A stretch of DNA of 64,000 bases, taken from the NCBI RefSeq assembly GCF_023657595.1, contig NZ_CP098323.1, forward strand, positions 3,930,001 to 3,994,000. The letters are read 5' to 3'. The notes under the pieces were generated by a model. It was not told the DNA's origin, made no database searches, and worked only from the letters and a program-made list of their open reading frames with translations. Positions 8,327-19,199 of this stretch are shown in pieces. Position numbers and translations under genes: made by a program. This DNA is from Cytobacillus firmus (GTDB lineage: Bacteria > Bacillota > Bacilli > Bacillales > Cytobacillaceae). The first letter of the stretch is position 1. Each line of letters begins with the position of its first letter.

Positions 8327-9595
8327 TTATTCCATGTTTTTAATTAGTTCGTCGGCAAATTCAGAGCATTTTACTTCTGTTGCTCCATCCATTAGACGCG
8401 CAAAGTCATATGTTACGACTTTAGAAGCAATAGATTTCTCCATAGATTTAACGATCATGTTTGCAGCTTCGTTCCATCCAAGGTGCTCAAGCATTAATAC
8501 ACCTGAAAGAATAACAGATGAAGGATTAACCTTATCAAGGCCAGCATACTTCGGAGCTGTACCATGTGTTGCTTCGAAGATCGCATGTCCTGTTTCATAG
8601 TTAATGTTTGCTCCAGGAGCAATACCAATTCCGCCTACCTGTGCAGCAAGCGCATCAGAAATATAATCACCGTTCAAGTTCATTGTTGCAACAACATCAA
8701 ACTCTTTTGGACGGGTAAGGATCTGCTGAAGGAAAATATCAGCAATCGCATCTTTAACAATAATTTTGCCGGCTGCTTCTGCATCTGCCTGAGCTTTGTT
8801 TGCAGCTTCAACACCCTGCTCATCCTTAATGCGGTCATATTGAGCCCAAGTGAATACTTTTTCTCCGTACTCTCTTTCAGCAAGCTCATAACCCCAGTTC
8901 TTAAAGGCGCCTTCAGTAAATTTCATGATATTGCCTTTATGTACAAGTGTTAAAGATTTACGGCCTTCTTTAATGGCATACTCAATAGCAGCACGTACAA
9001 GGCGGCTCGTTCCCTCTTCTGAAACAGGCTTAATGCCGATGCCTGATGTTTCCGGGAAGCGAATCTTATTAACACCCATTTCATCCTTAAGGAATGAGAT
9101 TAGCTTTTTAACCTCATCAGAACCTTTTGCATACTCAATGCCGGCATAAATATCTTCAGTATTTTCACGGAAAATAACCATATCAGTATCCTGAGGGCGT
9201 TTAACTGGAGAAGGAACTCCTTCAAACCAGCGGACCGGACGCAGGCACACAAACAGGTCAAGCTCCTGACGAAGCGCAACGTTTAGAGAACGGATTCCGC
9301 CGCCGATTGGTGTTGTTAATGGACCTTTAATCGCAATAAGATATTCATTGATCACATCAAGTGTTTCAGAAGGAAGCCACTCTCCAGTCTGGTTGAAGGC
9401 TTTTTCTCCTGCTAACACTTCTTTCCAGACAAGCTTGCGCTCACCTTTGTATGCTTTTTCTACAGATGCATCCAATACACGGGAAGCTGCCGCCCAAATA
9501 TCTGGTCCTGTTCCGTCTCCTTCGATAAAAGGAACGATTGGATTGTTTGGTACGTTTAGTACACCATTAGTAACTGTGATTTTTTCACCTTGCAT
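8327..9595 (-). CDS. icd: Isocitrate dehydrogenase (NADP)
   Basis: This 422-residue enzyme oxidises isocitrate to 2-oxoglutarate with NADP. It shows the N-terminal [13 protein letters not shown] motif, the substrate site [12 protein letters not shown], the [12 protein letters not shown] segment and the C-terminal GTAPKYAGL adenine-binding motif. The ATG at 9595 (MQGEKITV) has a GGAGGGTATAACA ribosome-binding site and gives the usual Bacillus length; an in-frame upstream extension to 9628 lacks a Shine-Dalgarno site. It follows citZ after a 208-nt spacer containing a stem-loop. Confidence 0.97.
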   Translation of the reverse strand: MQGEKITVTNGVLNVPNNPIVPFIEGDGTGPDIWAAASRVLDASVEKAYKGERKLVWKEVLAGEKAFNQTGEWLPSETLDVINEYLIAIKGPLTTPIGGGIRSLNVALRQELDLFVCLRPVRWFEGVPSPVKRPQDTDMVIFRENTEDIYAGIEYAKGSDEVKKLISFLKDEMGVNKIRFPETSGIGIKPVSEEGTSRLVRAAIEYAIKEGRKSLTLVHKGNIMKFTEGAFKNWGYELAEREYGEKVFTWAQYDRIKDEQGVEAANKAQADAEAAGKIIVKDAIADIFLQQILTRPKEFDVVATMNLNGDYISDALAAQVGGIGIAPGANINYETGHAIFEATHGTAPKYAGLDKVNPSSVILSGVLMLEHLGWNEAANMIVKSMEKSIASKVVTYDFARLMDGATEVKCSEFADELIKNME

Positions 9596-9683
9596 TGTTA
9601 TACCCTCCATTTTGAAAAGTGCAAGCATCAGCCTTTTTATTTATATAGTCTTCGGCATAATGCTGCATCAGTATATCAGAATC

Positions 9684-9714
9684 AAAGGTTAGAAGGCATT
9701 TGCCCCTAACCTTT
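9684..9714 (-). other. Hairpin between citZ and icd
   Basis: AAAGGTTAG (9684-9692) pairs with CTAACCTTT (9706-9714), with GGC/GCC pairing inside the loop. There is no clear U-run after it, so it may be a partial terminator or a processing/stability hairpin in the citZ-icd transcript. Confidence 0.45.
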
Positions 9715-9803
9715 TCCCTGCTCTCTCTATTACATCAATTTTTTGATAAAAAGTAAAATGCTGAGTAGTCATTTTAGTTCTTTTAATCTGTTTTTTCAGC
9801 CTA

Positions 9804-10925
9804 TTAAAGACCTCTTTGCTCTACTGGCACGTATTTTTGCATTCCCGGACCTGTATAGTCTGCACGCGGGCGGATCAAACGATTATTTTCATATTGTTCG
9901 AGAATATGAGCCAGCCAGCCAGATACACGGCTTACGGCAAAAATCGGCGTGAACAGGTCATGGTCGATTCCCAGGCTATGGTAAACAGAAGCAGAATAGA
10001 AGTCGACATTTGGCGGAAGTTTTTTCTCCCCGGTAACAATCGCTTCAATTTGCGTGGACATTTCGTACCAGTGTGGTTCTCCAGTAAGTTCTGTAAGCTT
10101 TTTAGACATTTCCCTTAAGTGCTTGGCACGAGGATCGCCCTGACGGTAAACACGATGGCCAAAGCCCATGATTTTCTCTTTCTTTTCAAGCTTTTCACGG
10201 ATATACGGTTCTACATTTTCAAGAGTGCCGATATCAGTAAGCATCTTCATTACCGCCTCATTGGCACCGCCATGCAATGGTCCTTTCAATGCGCCAATAG
10301 CAGCTGTAACTCCTGAATAAATATCTGACAAAGTAGCTACACATACCCGTGCAGTGAACGTGGAGGCATTCAGTTCATGGTCCGCATGAAGAACCAGCGC
10401 TTTATTAAATGCTTCAATTGCGATTGGTTCAGGCTCTTCGCCTGTAAGCATGTATAGGAAGTTGGCTGCAAATCCAAGATCTGTTCTAGGAGCAATTGGT
10501 TCAAGGCCTTTTCTTACTCTTGCAAATGCCGTTACGATAGCAGGCATTTTAGCTTGAAGGCGAACTGCTTTTTTATAGTTTGCTTCTTCATCCATCTGGT
10601 CTGCTTCTTCATCATAAAGTCCTAATAGAGACACTGCAGAACGAAGGGCAGCCATTGGATGCACTTTGTCAATTGGATATGTTTTAAAATGGTTCAGAAC
10701 TTCCTCTGGAAGAGAGTAGTTTGCTGCAAGCTGACTCTTTAACTCATCCAGTTGGGTTTTAGCAGGAAGCTTTCTGTGCCATAAAAGATAAATAACCTCT
10801 TCAAAGCTTGCATTTTCAGCCAAATCATCAATATTGTAGCCAGCATAGGTTAATGTATCGTCTATGATGGAGCTGATAGACGAAGTAGTAGCTACTACCC
10901 CTTCAAGACCGCGTGTTACTGTCAT
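9804..10925 (-). CDS. citZ: Citrate synthase
   Basis: This 373-residue enzyme condenses oxaloacetate and acetyl-CoA, the entry step of the TCA cycle. It has the small-type citrate synthase motifs GPLHGGANEAVMKML and GFGHRVYRQGDPRAK with the catalytic histidines, and the C-terminal DFYSASVYHSLGI segment with the catalytic Asp. The ATG at 10925 (MTVTRGLEGV) follows AAAGGAGAGATTCGGT and gives the normal length; a longer frame to 10988 would add an atypical N terminus. It is first in the citZ-icd-mdh order and is preceded by a long untranslated leader with a cre-like site. Confidence 0.97.
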   Translation of the reverse strand: MTVTRGLEGVVATTSSISSIIDDTLTYAGYNIDDLAENASFEEVIYLLWHRKLPAKTQLDELKSQLAANYSLPEEVLNHFKTYPIDKVHPMAALRSAVSLLGLYDEEADQMDEEANYKKAVRLQAKMPAIVTAFARVRKGLEPIAPRTDLGFAANFLYMLTGEEPEPIAIEAFNKALVLHADHELNASTFTARVCVATLSDIYSGVTAAIGALKGPLHGGANEAVMKMLTDIGTLENVEPYIREKLEKKEKIMGFGHRVYRQGDPRAKHLREMSKKLTELTGEPHWYEMSTQIEAIVTGEKKLPPNVDFYSASVYHSLGIDHDLFTPIFAVSRVSGWLAHILEQYENNRLIRPRADYTGPGMQKYVPVEQRGL

Positions 10926-11351
10926 ACCGAATCTCTCCTTTACATAATAAAATTTCCCCATACCCATTTTTGTCTGTACATTAAACATAAGTAAGCCGAA
11001 CCTGATTTTTCATCTTTCAGAAAAGCTTCCTCGTCATGTCCACATTCTGCTTTATCTTTTTGGGACACTTTTATAGGGCTGCAGGACAGCCAATGAAAAG
11101 CCGGCTTTATCAGCCGATCTACAGACCAAATTTATGAAAGGTGAAACCATCATTTGGTGAACTCCCGATATATGGAAGAAATAAACTTTCAATTGGCATG
11201 CATTAATCGAGCGGTTGCTCGGTACTTACTTAAAAAAAAAGAAAATGCTTACATTTTTCCAAAAATGAAAAAATAAATATATTAATAACATTTTAATAGA
11301 GCTTAACTGAATTTAATAGGTACCGTGAAATAGGTTACGCTTACAAGTCCT
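10926..11351 (-). promoter_or_regulatory. Long untranslated leader of citZ
   Basis: Between the predicted transcription start (about 11345) and the citZ ATG lie about 420 nt with no convincing reading frame. Small stem-loops are visible (CGAGC/GCTCG at 11208-11221; CGGCT/AGCCG near 11100-11117). In B. subtilis aconitase binds the citZ leader RNA; whether that holds here cannot be seen from the sequence. Confidence 0.5.
11332..11345 (-). promoter_or_regulatory. cre-like site at the citZ start point
   Basis: On the minus strand TGTAAGCGTAACCT matches the CcpA consensus TGNAANCGNWNNCA at all but the last position. It begins about six bases after the -10 box, overlapping the expected start point, the usual position for CcpA repression. 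Confidence 0.6.
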
Positions 11352-11380
11352 ATTATAAACAATTATCTGACTTTTGTGAA
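11352..11380 (-). promoter_or_regulatory. SigA promoter of citZ
   Basis: On the minus strand TTCACA (11375-11380) and TATAAT (11352-11357) are separated by 17 nt, close to ideal SigA spacing, and drive transcription towards citZ. Confidence 0.65.
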
Positions 11381-11471
11381 TGAAAAGCACTTAATTTGTT
11401 AAAAAATATTATTTTTCAAGAAAAGTTTATTTGCATTATTGCCCAAAGGCAATGAAGGATCTAAGAACATT

Positions 11472-11933
11472 TCATTTAAAAAGCTCAAAGACTTTCATTG
11501 CCATATACGCAATCCCTGCTCCTATGAGAGGACCGACGGCAATGCCTTTAAAAAGGGAGACAGCAAGAATGGTCCCCAGAACAAGAGCTGTTGTAATATG
11601 GGGATCTTCAGCCAGCAATACGATGCCGCCTTTTGCCAGAAGCGCAACTGCAATCCCCGAGACTAGAGCAACCCACGCATAAGGAGATTTAAATGCTCCG
11701 CCTAAATCCCGGAAGCCGATTTCACCACTGGCTATAGGTGCAAGGACAGCAATGGTAATAATGGTTACACCCCAGTTAATTCCCTTGGACTGCAGAAATG
11801 AAAAAGTTTTTGAATCCAAGCCGGCTGCTTTAAGGACAATCAAAACAAAGACAGCAATGATCAGTGATTGATTTTTTGCTATTACACCTATCCCCAGCAA
11901 TAGAAACAAAAAAATGAGTGATTGGGAAAACAT
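11472..11933 (-). CDS. ytwI: UPF0756/DUF441 membrane protein YtwI
   Basis: This 153-residue integral membrane protein has four or five hydrophobic segments (beginning SLIFLFLLLGIGVIA, then LIIAVFVLIVLKAAGL) and the conserved family stretch around ITIAVLAPIASGEIGF. Its function is unknown. The ATG at 11933 lies after an AGGTGAATTAGCAG stretch. It sits next to the divergent ytvI, as in B. subtilis, and upstream of citZ on the same strand, but the strong citZ promoter makes read-through unnecessary. Confidence 0.85.
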   Translation of the reverse strand: MFSQSLIFLFLLLGIGVIAKNQSLIIAVFVLIVLKAAGLDSKTFSFLQSKGINWGVTIITIAVLAPIASGEIGFRDLGGAFKSPYAWVALVSGIAVALLAKGGIVLLAEDPHITTALVLGTILAVSLFKGIAVGPLIGAGIAYMAMKVFELFK

Positions 11934-12157
11934 CTGCTAATTCACCTGCCAGCTTTCTATATTATCGTAACATAATTTAAATCAATTTAATAATTTCCGG
12001 GTTCTTTGCCTGATATTTAAAAATAGAATAAGTACTAATAGAATATATCTAATTATTTTAAGCTCTTGAAAAAATGATGTATGATATGACTAATAACATT
12101 ACATAAAGTAAAGCTGCAATGACTTAGTCTGTTCAAATTTAATAAGGAGGCTATTAC

Positions 12158-13279
12158 TTGAACCCGGCATATATCTATCGGACCGTAAGATTTTTCTTTG
12201 TCATTGGAGTGGTGATCTTAAGTCTCTATGCTTTCCTATATTTATCCAAAGTGACTTATCCTTTCATTATTGGACTGGCCATTGCCTTTCTAATTAACCC
12301 TTTGGTCAATATAATGGAGGTTAAATGGAAATTACCAAGGGCTCTTGCAGTGCTCATTGCACTGATTATTATCTTTGCCATTTTTGCCGGATTAATCACA
12401 TTGCTGGTGGCTGAGATCGTATCAGGTGCCGATTATTTAGCAAAAGTAGTACCTCAGCACCTTGATACCTTAATAGGTTTTGTTGAGCAATTCTTTGCAG
12501 GGCAAATCATTCCTCTTTATAACCAGCTGGCAAGTTTATTTAATAACTTGGGAACAGGACAGCAGGATACCATTATGACGAATATAGAAAATGTCGGGAA
12601 GCAATTTGGGTCTACACTGGGAGATTTTATCCAGGCATTTTTCGAGAAAATCCCAAACATTCTTTCATGGTTTCCCAATGCTGCAACTGTCCTGATCTTC
12701 TCGCTGCTGGCCACTTTTTTTATAAGCAAGGATTGGCACAGGCTTTCAGGTATTTTCAGCCGCATGCTGCCCAGCCGCGCAAAAAAAAGCGGCAGAACCG
12801 TATTTGCCGATCTGCAGAAGGCTTTATTTGGTTTCGTCAAGGCACAGGCTACTTTAGTATCTATTACTACGGTTATCATACTTGCCGGACTTCTGATTCT
12901 GCGTGTCGATTATGCCATCACAATTGCACTTGTGACTGGCCTTGTAGATATTATTCCCTATCTCGGAACAGGGCTGATTTTTGTGCCGTGGATTATATTT
13001 GAGGCAATCGGCGGAGAAATGAGCAGGGCACTCGGGCTGGGCATTCTTTATATCATCGTTTTGGTCCAGCGCCAGATAATGGAGCCAAAGATTCTTTCAT
13101 CAAGCATCGGGCTTGATCCATTAGCAACCCTGATTGCTTTATTTGCCGGTTTTAAGCTGATAGGCTTTCTGGGCCTGATTGCAGGTCCGGTTACTCTTGT
13201 CCTCCTCACTACTCTTCATAAAGCTGGGGTATTCAGAGATATCTGGTTATTTATAAAAGGCAATGAAAAAGCCGATTAG
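12158..13279 (+). CDS. ytvI: YtvI, sporulation membrane protein of the AI-2E transporter family
   Basis: This 373-residue polytopic protein of the AI-2E/PerM family has two N-terminal membrane segments (17-37 and 47-80), an amphipathic central region (about 100-160), and a C-terminal multi-helix domain containing ALVTGLVDIIPYLGTGLIFVPW, the family signature. In Bacillus it is annotated as a sporulation protein; the substrate is unknown. The start is a TTG at 12158, seven bases after AAGGAGG. It is one of few plus-strand genes here and is convergent with fxsA. Confidence 0.88.
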   Translation: MNPAYIYRTVRFFFVIGVVILSLYAFLYLSKVTYPFIIGLAIAFLINPLVNIMEVKWKLPRALAVLIALIIIFAIFAGLITLLVAEIVSGADYLAKVVPQHLDTLIGFVEQFFAGQIIPLYNQLASLFNNLGTGQQDTIMTNIENVGKQFGSTLGDFIQAFFEKIPNILSWFPNAATVLIFSLLATFFISKDWHRLSGIFSRMLPSRAKKSGRTVFADLQKALFGFVKAQATLVSITTVIILAGLLILRVDYAITIALVTGLVDIIPYLGTGLIFVPWIIFEAIGGEMSRALGLGILYIIVLVQRQIMEPKILSSSIGLDPLATLIALFAGFKLIGFLGLIAGPVTLVLLTTLHKAGVFRDIWLFIKGNEKAD

Positions 13280-13436
13280 GGTCATAAATTTTGGCATCCC
13301 CTTAAGTCATGCTATGCTGAGGATTGGATACAGGGCACTTGCCTAACCAAAAGAGTTAAATGTCACCGCACAATGGCAATAGTTCCACTGAGCGGGATAA
13401 TAACCATGGGATTGTCATATTCCAGTAAATTAAACC

Positions 13437-13462
13437 AGCCGCTCCTATGAATCGGAGCGGCT
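13437..13462. terminator. Shared terminator between ytvI and fxsA
   Basis: AGCCGCTCC (13437-13445) and GGAGCGGCT (13454-13462) form a perfect 9-bp stem with T-rich sequence on both sides. It can serve fxsA (minus) and, with less certainty, ytvI (plus). Confidence 0.7.
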
Positions 13463-13478
13463 TTATATATAGCTATCT

Positions 13479-13865
13479 TTACCTGATTATCGTGATCGTT
13501 CCCTTGTTCATCCATTTTTTCAGCCCTATATAAAGCATGTTTTTAAGGACTTTTCTTGTAGAAGGAAGAAGCAAAGTAAAACCTAATGCATCTGTAATGA
13601 AACCGGGTGCCAGAAGCAGCGTCCCGCCAATAAGGATGCAGGCCCCTTCAAGAATAGCATCACCAGGCATTTGCCCGTATCGCAGCTGATCCTGGATTTT
13701 TCTGATTGCTTCAAGACCCTGCTTTTTAGCGAGATAAGCACCGAGAACACCTGTAAGCAGGATAATCGCAAGTGTAGGCCATAGCCCAATGGTGTTGCCT
13801 GAAAGAAGTAAAACTCCAATTTCAGCAGCTGGAACGATTATCATCAGCAAAAGAATGTAGCGCAT
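13479..13865 (-). CDS. fxsA: FxsA family membrane protein (YtzA)
   Basis: This 128-residue protein of the FxsA family starts at the ATG at 13865 (MRYILLLMIIVPAAEIG) after an AGAGGTGGCTTA site; a longer frame to 13913 has no ribosome-binding site. It has two N-terminal membrane segments (about 3-20 and 25-45) and a third around 70-100 (ILIGGTLLLAPGFITDALGF, the family signature). In E. coli FxsA affects exclusion of phage T7 by F plasmids; its normal role is unknown. It lies downstream of pyk on the same strand, after the pyk terminator. Confidence 0.88.
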   Translation of the reverse strand: MRYILLLMIIVPAAEIGVLLLSGNTIGLWPTLAIILLTGVLGAYLAKKQGLEAIRKIQDQLRYGQMPGDAILEGACILIGGTLLLAPGFITDALGFTLLLPSTRKVLKNMLYIGLKKWMNKGTITIIR

Positions 13866-13952
13866 TAAGCCACCTCTATTTTGTTTAAGACTTACCATTA
13901 TTATATCAGACAAGGCACTGAGAATATAACTATTTGTCCCGCAAAGTAAAAA

Positions 13953-13974
13953 AAGGAAGGGAGCCCCCTTCCTT
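13953..13974 (-). terminator. Terminator after pyk
   Basis: AAGGAAGG (13953-13960) and CCTTCCTT (13967-13974) pair around a 6-nt loop, followed by seven U on the minus strand, 14 nt past the pyk stop. Confidence 0.85.
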
Positions 13975-13987
13975 CTACAAATTCAAA

Positions 13988-15748
13988 TTATAATACGCTT
14001 GCATGGCCGTTGTAAATTACACCGCGCTGAGAGTCAACTGTGATTTCCTGTCCATCTTTTAAAAGGCTTGTTGCATTTTCAACCCCTACAATGACAGGTA
14101 TACCAATATTAAGGCCGACAACAGCGGCATGGCTTGTAAGCCCGCCTTCTTCTGTAATAAGCGCACTGCATTTCTCAATCGCAGGCACCATTTCACGGTC
14201 TGAGCCAATTGTAACCAGAATAGAGCCTTCTGTTACCTTCGCTAATGCTTCCTCTGCATTTCTTGCCACAACGACTTTTCCAAAGGCTGATTTACGCCCG
14301 ATTCCTTGTGCCTTAGCAAGAATGTCCCCCACTACATGAATTTTCATTAAGTTGGTGGTACCTGCTTCACCCACAGGAACTCCTGCTGTGATTACAACTA
14401 AATCTCCTGAAGCAACAATTCCGCTGTTCAAGCTTTCTTCAACGGCGATATCAAGCATATCGTCTGTTGTAGATGCTTTCTGGCCAATTTGAGGGTATAC
14501 ACCCCATGTTAAAGATAAACGCCGTGACACATGGTCATTAGAAGTAACGGCAACGATTGGTGCTTTAGGACGATACTTGGAAATCATCCTAGCTGTATGG
14601 CCGCTTTCAGTCGGAGTGATAATTGCGTTGACATCCAGGTTTAGAGCTGTATGTGCCACTGATTCTCCAATTGCATCAGTAATGTTATGCTCATTATCTT
14701 TGCTGCGATTTGACAGAATTTCTTTATGATCTAATGCAGATTCCGCTCTTGATGCAATGTTGTGCATTGTCTGCACAGCCTCGACAGGATAAGAGCCCGC
14801 AGCCGTCTCACCGGATAACATGATCGCATCAGTACCATCAAAAATGGCATTTGCTACATCACTCGCTTCTGCGCGTGTAGGTCGCGGGTTGCGCTGCATC
14901 GAATCGAGCATTTGTGTTGCAGTAATGACTGGTTTCCCCTGTGCATTGCATTTTTTAATTAATTTCTTTTGTACGAGCGGCACCTCTTCTGCTGGAATTT
15001 CAACTCCGAGGTCTCCGCGTGCTACCATAAGTCCGTCAGAAATTTCAAGAATTTCTTCAATATTATCTACACCTTCCTGATTTTCAATCTTAGGAATGAT
15101 GTTGATATATGATGCATTGTGCTCTTCAAGCAGCTGTCTGATTTCCAAAACATCAGATGCTCTGCGGACAAAAGAAGCGGCAATGAAATCGACGCCCTGT
15201 TCAATTCCGAAAATGATGTCCTGCGCATCTTTCTCTGTTATGCCGGGAAGATTGACAGAAACACCTGGAACATTGACTCCTTTTTTATTTTTAAGTGTTC
15301 CGCTATTTAAAATTTTTGTGTGGATTTCACTGTTGGCCTTATCAATTTTTGTCACTTCCAGACCAATTAAACCGTCATCAAGCAAAATTTTGCTTCCTGT
15401 GCCCACATCTTCAATAAGGCCTGCGTATGTAACAGAAAACTTATCTGCTGTTCCTTCAACCTCGTTCATGGAAATAATAATGTTTTCCCCAGCGCTCAGT
15501 TCAATCGCGCCACCCGCCATATTATTTGTGCGGATTTCCGGCCCTTTAGTGTCCAAAAGGATGGCTACAGTTTTGCCGGTCTTTGCTGAAGCTTCACGGA
15601 TATTTTGAATTCGCTGGCCATGTTCCTCGAAATCACCATGGGAAAAATTCAACCGGGCAACATTCATGCCTGCTTCAATAAGCTGTGTTAACTTTTCAAC
15701 ACTTTCACTGGCAGGTCCAATAGTACAAACGATCTTCGTTTTACGCAT
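13988..15748 (-). CDS. pyk: Pyruvate kinase with C-terminal PEP-utiliser domain
   Basis: This 586-residue enzyme makes pyruvate and ATP from phosphoenolpyruvate. The catalytic barrel carries [11 protein letters not shown], the LDTKGPEIR motif, the active-site segment [13 protein letters not shown], and [12 protein letters not shown]. Beyond the usual 470-residue core is an extra domain (about 480-586) with [14 protein letters not shown], the phosphohistidine-domain signature of PEP-utilising enzymes; this extension is known in Bacillus and Geobacillus Pyk. The ATG follows CAGGAGGTAAATTATA. It lies 86 nt after pfkA, with a small GCGGCT/AGCCGC hairpin in the gap, so pfkA-pyk form one operon. 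Confidence 0.97.
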   Translation of the reverse strand: MRKTKIVCTIGPASESVEKLTQLIEAGMNVARLNFSHGDFEEHGQRIQNIREASAKTGKTVAILLDTKGPEIRTNNMAGGAIELSAGENIIISMNEVEGTADKFSVTYAGLIEDVGTGSKILLDDGLIGLEVTKIDKANSEIHTKILNSGTLKNKKGVNVPGVSVNLPGITEKDAQDIIFGIEQGVDFIAASFVRRASDVLEIRQLLEEHNASYINIIPKIENQEGVDNIEEILEISDGLMVARGDLGVEIPAEEVPLVQKKLIKKCNAQGKPVITATQMLDSMQRNPRPTRAEASDVANAIFDGTDAIMLSGETAAGSYPVEAVQTMHNIASRAESALDHKEILSNRSKDNEHNITDAIGESVAHTALNLDVNAIITPTESGHTARMISKYRPKAPIVAVTSNDHVSRRLSLTWGVYPQIGQKASTTDDMLDIAVEESLNSGIVASGDLVVITAGVPVGEAGTTNLMKIHVVGDILAKAQGIGRKSAFGKVVVARNAEEALAKVTEGSILVTIGSDREMVPAIEKCSALITEEGGLTSHAAVVGLNIGIPVIVGVENATSLLKDGQEITVDSQRGVIYNGHASVL

Positions 15749-15834
15749 TATAATTTACCTCCTGAATTAATACAGCTAGATTACCGGCACAGGCGGCTTT
15801 TGGGAGCCGCGTGCTGGTTTATTATGTGACAAAA

Positions 15835-16812
<978 letters not shown>

Positions 16813-16903
16813 TTATATCACCATAAGAAAGCGTGTTTTCTTGCTGTGCTGTATTTTAACAGCCTATAAAGAATGTACATGCCTGCCCGAAAATTCTGTA
16901 TGT

Positions 16904-16931
16904 AATATAGGCTCTCTATATGTAATGTAAA
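16904..16931 (-). promoter_or_regulatory. SigA promoter of pfkA-pyk
   Basis: On the minus strand TTTACA (16926-16931), a 16-nt spacer and TATATT (16904-16909) precede pfkA by about 110 nt. The remainder of the 400-base gap (16932-17167) contains nothing else I can support. Confidence 0.55.
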
Positions 16932-17167
16932 GCAGAGCATTCTATGCTTATCTTATTATTGAACAAAACGCTATTGAATATTTCTAAAATACCATGAAGA
17001 AGGGAGCATCTCAACTTAATCAGACAATTTCAAAGAAATACAGAATTGTCGGGATACTGAAAGCGTTTTATATAGAAAAAACTGCTTTTTTCTACTATAA
17101 AGACAGTATTATTGCGACTCTCCAGCGCCTGAGCCGGCCCTCGCTTTCTGCACAGCCAGCTATGAAA

Positions 17168-17203
17168 AAAATAAAAGCGTGCCCGAAAGCACGCTTTTAT
17201 TTT
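17168..17203 (-). terminator. Terminator overlapping the accA stop
   Basis: A perfect 15-bp stem (17168-17182 with 17189-17203, loop CCCGAA-like) includes the accA stop codon in its upstream arm and ends in a U-rich tract. Confidence 0.88.
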
Positions 17204-18174
17204 ACCCCAATAAATTCCTTTAAAAACGAATATTCGCCAATAGATTTGAACTTGTTGTACCGGTGATTGATCAGCTGGTCTTCAGTAAGATCCATCAGAT
17301 CCTTCAATGAGTGAGTAAGGACTTCTCCAATTTCCGCAGCCTGAACCTTTACATCTTTGTGGGCTCCGCCCTTTACTTCTTCAATAATCTCATCCACCAC
17401 ACCCAGTTCCTTTAAATCCGGTGCAGTGATTCTCATGGATTCTGCAGCTTTTTTTGCCTGGGTTGCATCTTTCCAAAGAATAGCAGCCGCTCCTTCTGGA
17501 GAAATAACCGAATAAGTGGAGTTTTCGAGCATATGGATATGGTTTCCTACGCCAAGAGCAAGAGCTCCGCCGCTTCCGCCTTCCCCAATGACGATACAAA
17601 TAACCGGGACTCTGAGGCTTGCCATTTCAAACAGGTTCTTGGCAATTGCCTCACTCTGTCCTCGTTCCTCTGCAGCTTTCCCTGGGTAGGCACCCTTTGT
17701 ATCAATGAAACAGATAATAGGCCTCCTGAATTTATCGGCCTGCTTCATAAGCCTTAATGCTTTGCGGTATCCTTCGGGATGCGGCATGCCAAAATTTCTG
17801 CGGATATTCTCTTTTGTGTCTTTTCCCCGCTGGTGGCCGATGACAGTAACCGGAACTCCCCTAAACTTTGCGATACCGCCAACAATCGCCTCATCATCAC
17901 CAAAAGCACGATCCCCATGACACTCGAAAAAATCCTCAAAAAGGTGAGAGATATAATCCAGTGTAGTCGGCCTTGCGGGATGCCTTGCAATCTGCACACG
18001 ATCCCACGGTTTCATATTTTCATATATATCGGCTTCTAATTTTTCCAACCTGGCTTCCAGCTTCTCTATCTCAGAAGATAGGTCTACATCGGCTGTTTTG
18101 GTAAACTCTTTTAATTCAGCAATCTTTTTTTTCAGTTCCATAACCGGACGCTCAAATTCTAATTCTCCTGCCAT
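17197..18174 (-). CDS. accA: Acetyl-CoA carboxylase carboxyltransferase, alpha subunit
   Basis: This 325-residue subunit, with AccD, transfers the carboxyl group from biotin to acetyl-CoA to give malonyl-CoA for fatty acid synthesis. It has the N-terminal coiled-coil-like region (about 10-55, [12 protein letters not shown]) and the crotonase-fold core with [28 protein letters not shown] and [13 protein letters not shown]. The ATG at 18174 has an AGGAGGTGACTTCC site, which lies inside the end of accD; the two genes overlap by 16 nt and are translationally coupled. Confidence 0.97.
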   Translation of the reverse strand: MAGELEFERPVMELKKKIAELKEFTKTADVDLSSEIEKLEARLEKLEADIYENMKPWDRVQIARHPARPTTLDYISHLFEDFFECHGDRAFGDDEAIVGGIAKFRGVPVTVIGHQRGKDTKENIRRNFGMPHPEGYRKALRLMKQADKFRRPIICFIDTKGAYPGKAAEERGQSEAIAKNLFEMASLRVPVICIVIGEGGSGGALALGVGNHIHMLENSTYSVISPEGAAAILWKDATQAKKAAESMRITAPDLKELGVVDEIIEEVKGGAHKDVKVQAAEIGEVLTHSLKDLMDLTEDQLINHRYNKFKSIGEYSFLKEFIGVK

Positions 18175-19037
18175 TGGAAGTCACCTCCTGGTTGATGTAT
18201 GGATAAAATAGCTGATATTTTTTCTTTTAACTCTGTTCTAGGTATTACTGCATCCAATTGACCGCATTTTAGTAAGAATTCTGCTGTCTGGAAGTCTTCC
18301 GGCAATTCTTCACGGATCGTTTGTTCTATGATCCTGCGTCCCGCAAATCCAATCAACGCACCAGGTTCTGCCAGATTATAGTCGCCCAGTGAAGCAAAAC
18401 TTGCAGATACACCGCCTGTTGTCGGGTGAGTCATGATTGAAATAATGAGTCCTCCATTATCACTGAATCTTTTTAGTGCGACACTTGTCTTGGCCATTTG
18501 CATCAGGCTCAAGACTCCTTCCTGCATTCGTGCACCGCCTGAAGCGGTAAATATAATAAAAGGAACCTGCAATTCATCAGCTTTTTCAATGGCACGGGTA
18601 ATTTTCTCTCCGACTACTGAACCCATGCTTCCCATTCTGAATGTGGAATCCATAACAGCTACTGCAATTTTTTGGCCGTTTACAGTGCCTGTCCCAGTCA
18701 CTACCGCTTCATTTATCTTTGTCTTTTCCCGATCCTTCTCCAGCTTTTCAATATAATCCGGGAAATTCAGAGGATTTTCAGATATCATGTTCGCGTTAAT
18801 TTCTTCAAAACTATTAGCATCCAAAAAGCTTGCTAAACGCTCTTTTGAATTCATAGTATGGTGGTAATGACAATGGAAACACACTTTAAGGTTCTTAACC
18901 AATTCTTTGGTATACATGATTTTCTTGCAGTTAGGACACTTTGTCATGATTCCTTCCGGCACATCCTGCTTTGCCGTTTCCGATGGAATGGTAGCATATT
19001 TCTTCTTCTTCGTCTTAGTAAAAATATCTTTAAGCAA
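18159..19037 (-). CDS. accD: Acetyl-CoA carboxylase carboxyltransferase, beta subunit
   Basis: This 292-residue subunit has the N-terminal zinc ribbon ([21 protein letters not shown]) and the carboxyltransferase core ([43 protein letters not shown]). The start is a TTG at 19037 after GGGAGGTTTCATC, giving [15 protein letters not shown] like other Bacillus AccD. It leads the accDA operon. A perfect palindrome with a TGGTCNGACCA core lies 44-66 nt upstream and probably controls the operon. Confidence 0.97.
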   Translation of the reverse strand: MLKDIFTKTKKKKYATIPSETAKQDVPEGIMTKCPNCKKIMYTKELVKNLKVCFHCHYHHTMNSKERLASFLDANSFEEINANMISENPLNFPDYIEKLEKDREKTKINEAVVTGTGTVNGQKIAVAVMDSTFRMGSMGSVVGEKITRAIEKADELQVPFIIFTASGGARMQEGVLSLMQMAKTSVALKRFSDNGGLIISIMTHPTTGGVSASFASLGDYNLAEPGALIGFAGRRIIEQTIREELPEDFQTAEFLLKCGQLDAVIPRTELKEKISAILSIHQPGGDFQWQEN

Positions 19038-19080
19038 GATGAAACCTCCCTGATAATAGCTAAATCATTTCCATTAATTT

Positions 19081-19107
19081 CATCAGTGGTCAGACCACTG
19101 ATGTAAA
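19081..19107 (-). promoter_or_regulatory. FadR/GntR-type operator before accDA
   Basis: Positions 19081-19103 are a perfect 23-bp palindrome around A19092 with the core TGGTCAGACCA (19087-19097), the classic half-site pattern (TGGTNNNACCA) of GntR/FadR-subfamily repressors. TTTACA (19102-19107 on the minus strand) overlaps its edge and may be the -35 box, but no good -10 is visible at 17 nt. The same core occurs upstream of ytsJ. Confidence 0.75.
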
Positions 19108-19138
19108 AATGAATGCCTAACTTTTCTAGGCTTCATTT
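19108..19138 (-). terminator. Terminator after the FadR-type regulator gene
   Basis: AATGAATGCCTA and TAGGCTTCATT pair over 11 bp with one bulged base, followed by CATTTTTAC on the minus strand. It separates the ytsJ-regulator transcript from the accDA operator immediately downstream. Confidence 0.65.
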
Positions 19139-19199
19139 ATGCTTGTCTGATTATTTAAATATAGATGATATCCAAAATTAATTCTGCAAAAAATTGTCG

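Noticed and set aside
16994..17266. Open frame of 90 codons on the plus strand between pfkA and accA
   Set aside because: It has no ribosome-binding site, runs antisense into the accA end and across the accA terminator, and has no recognisable protein features.
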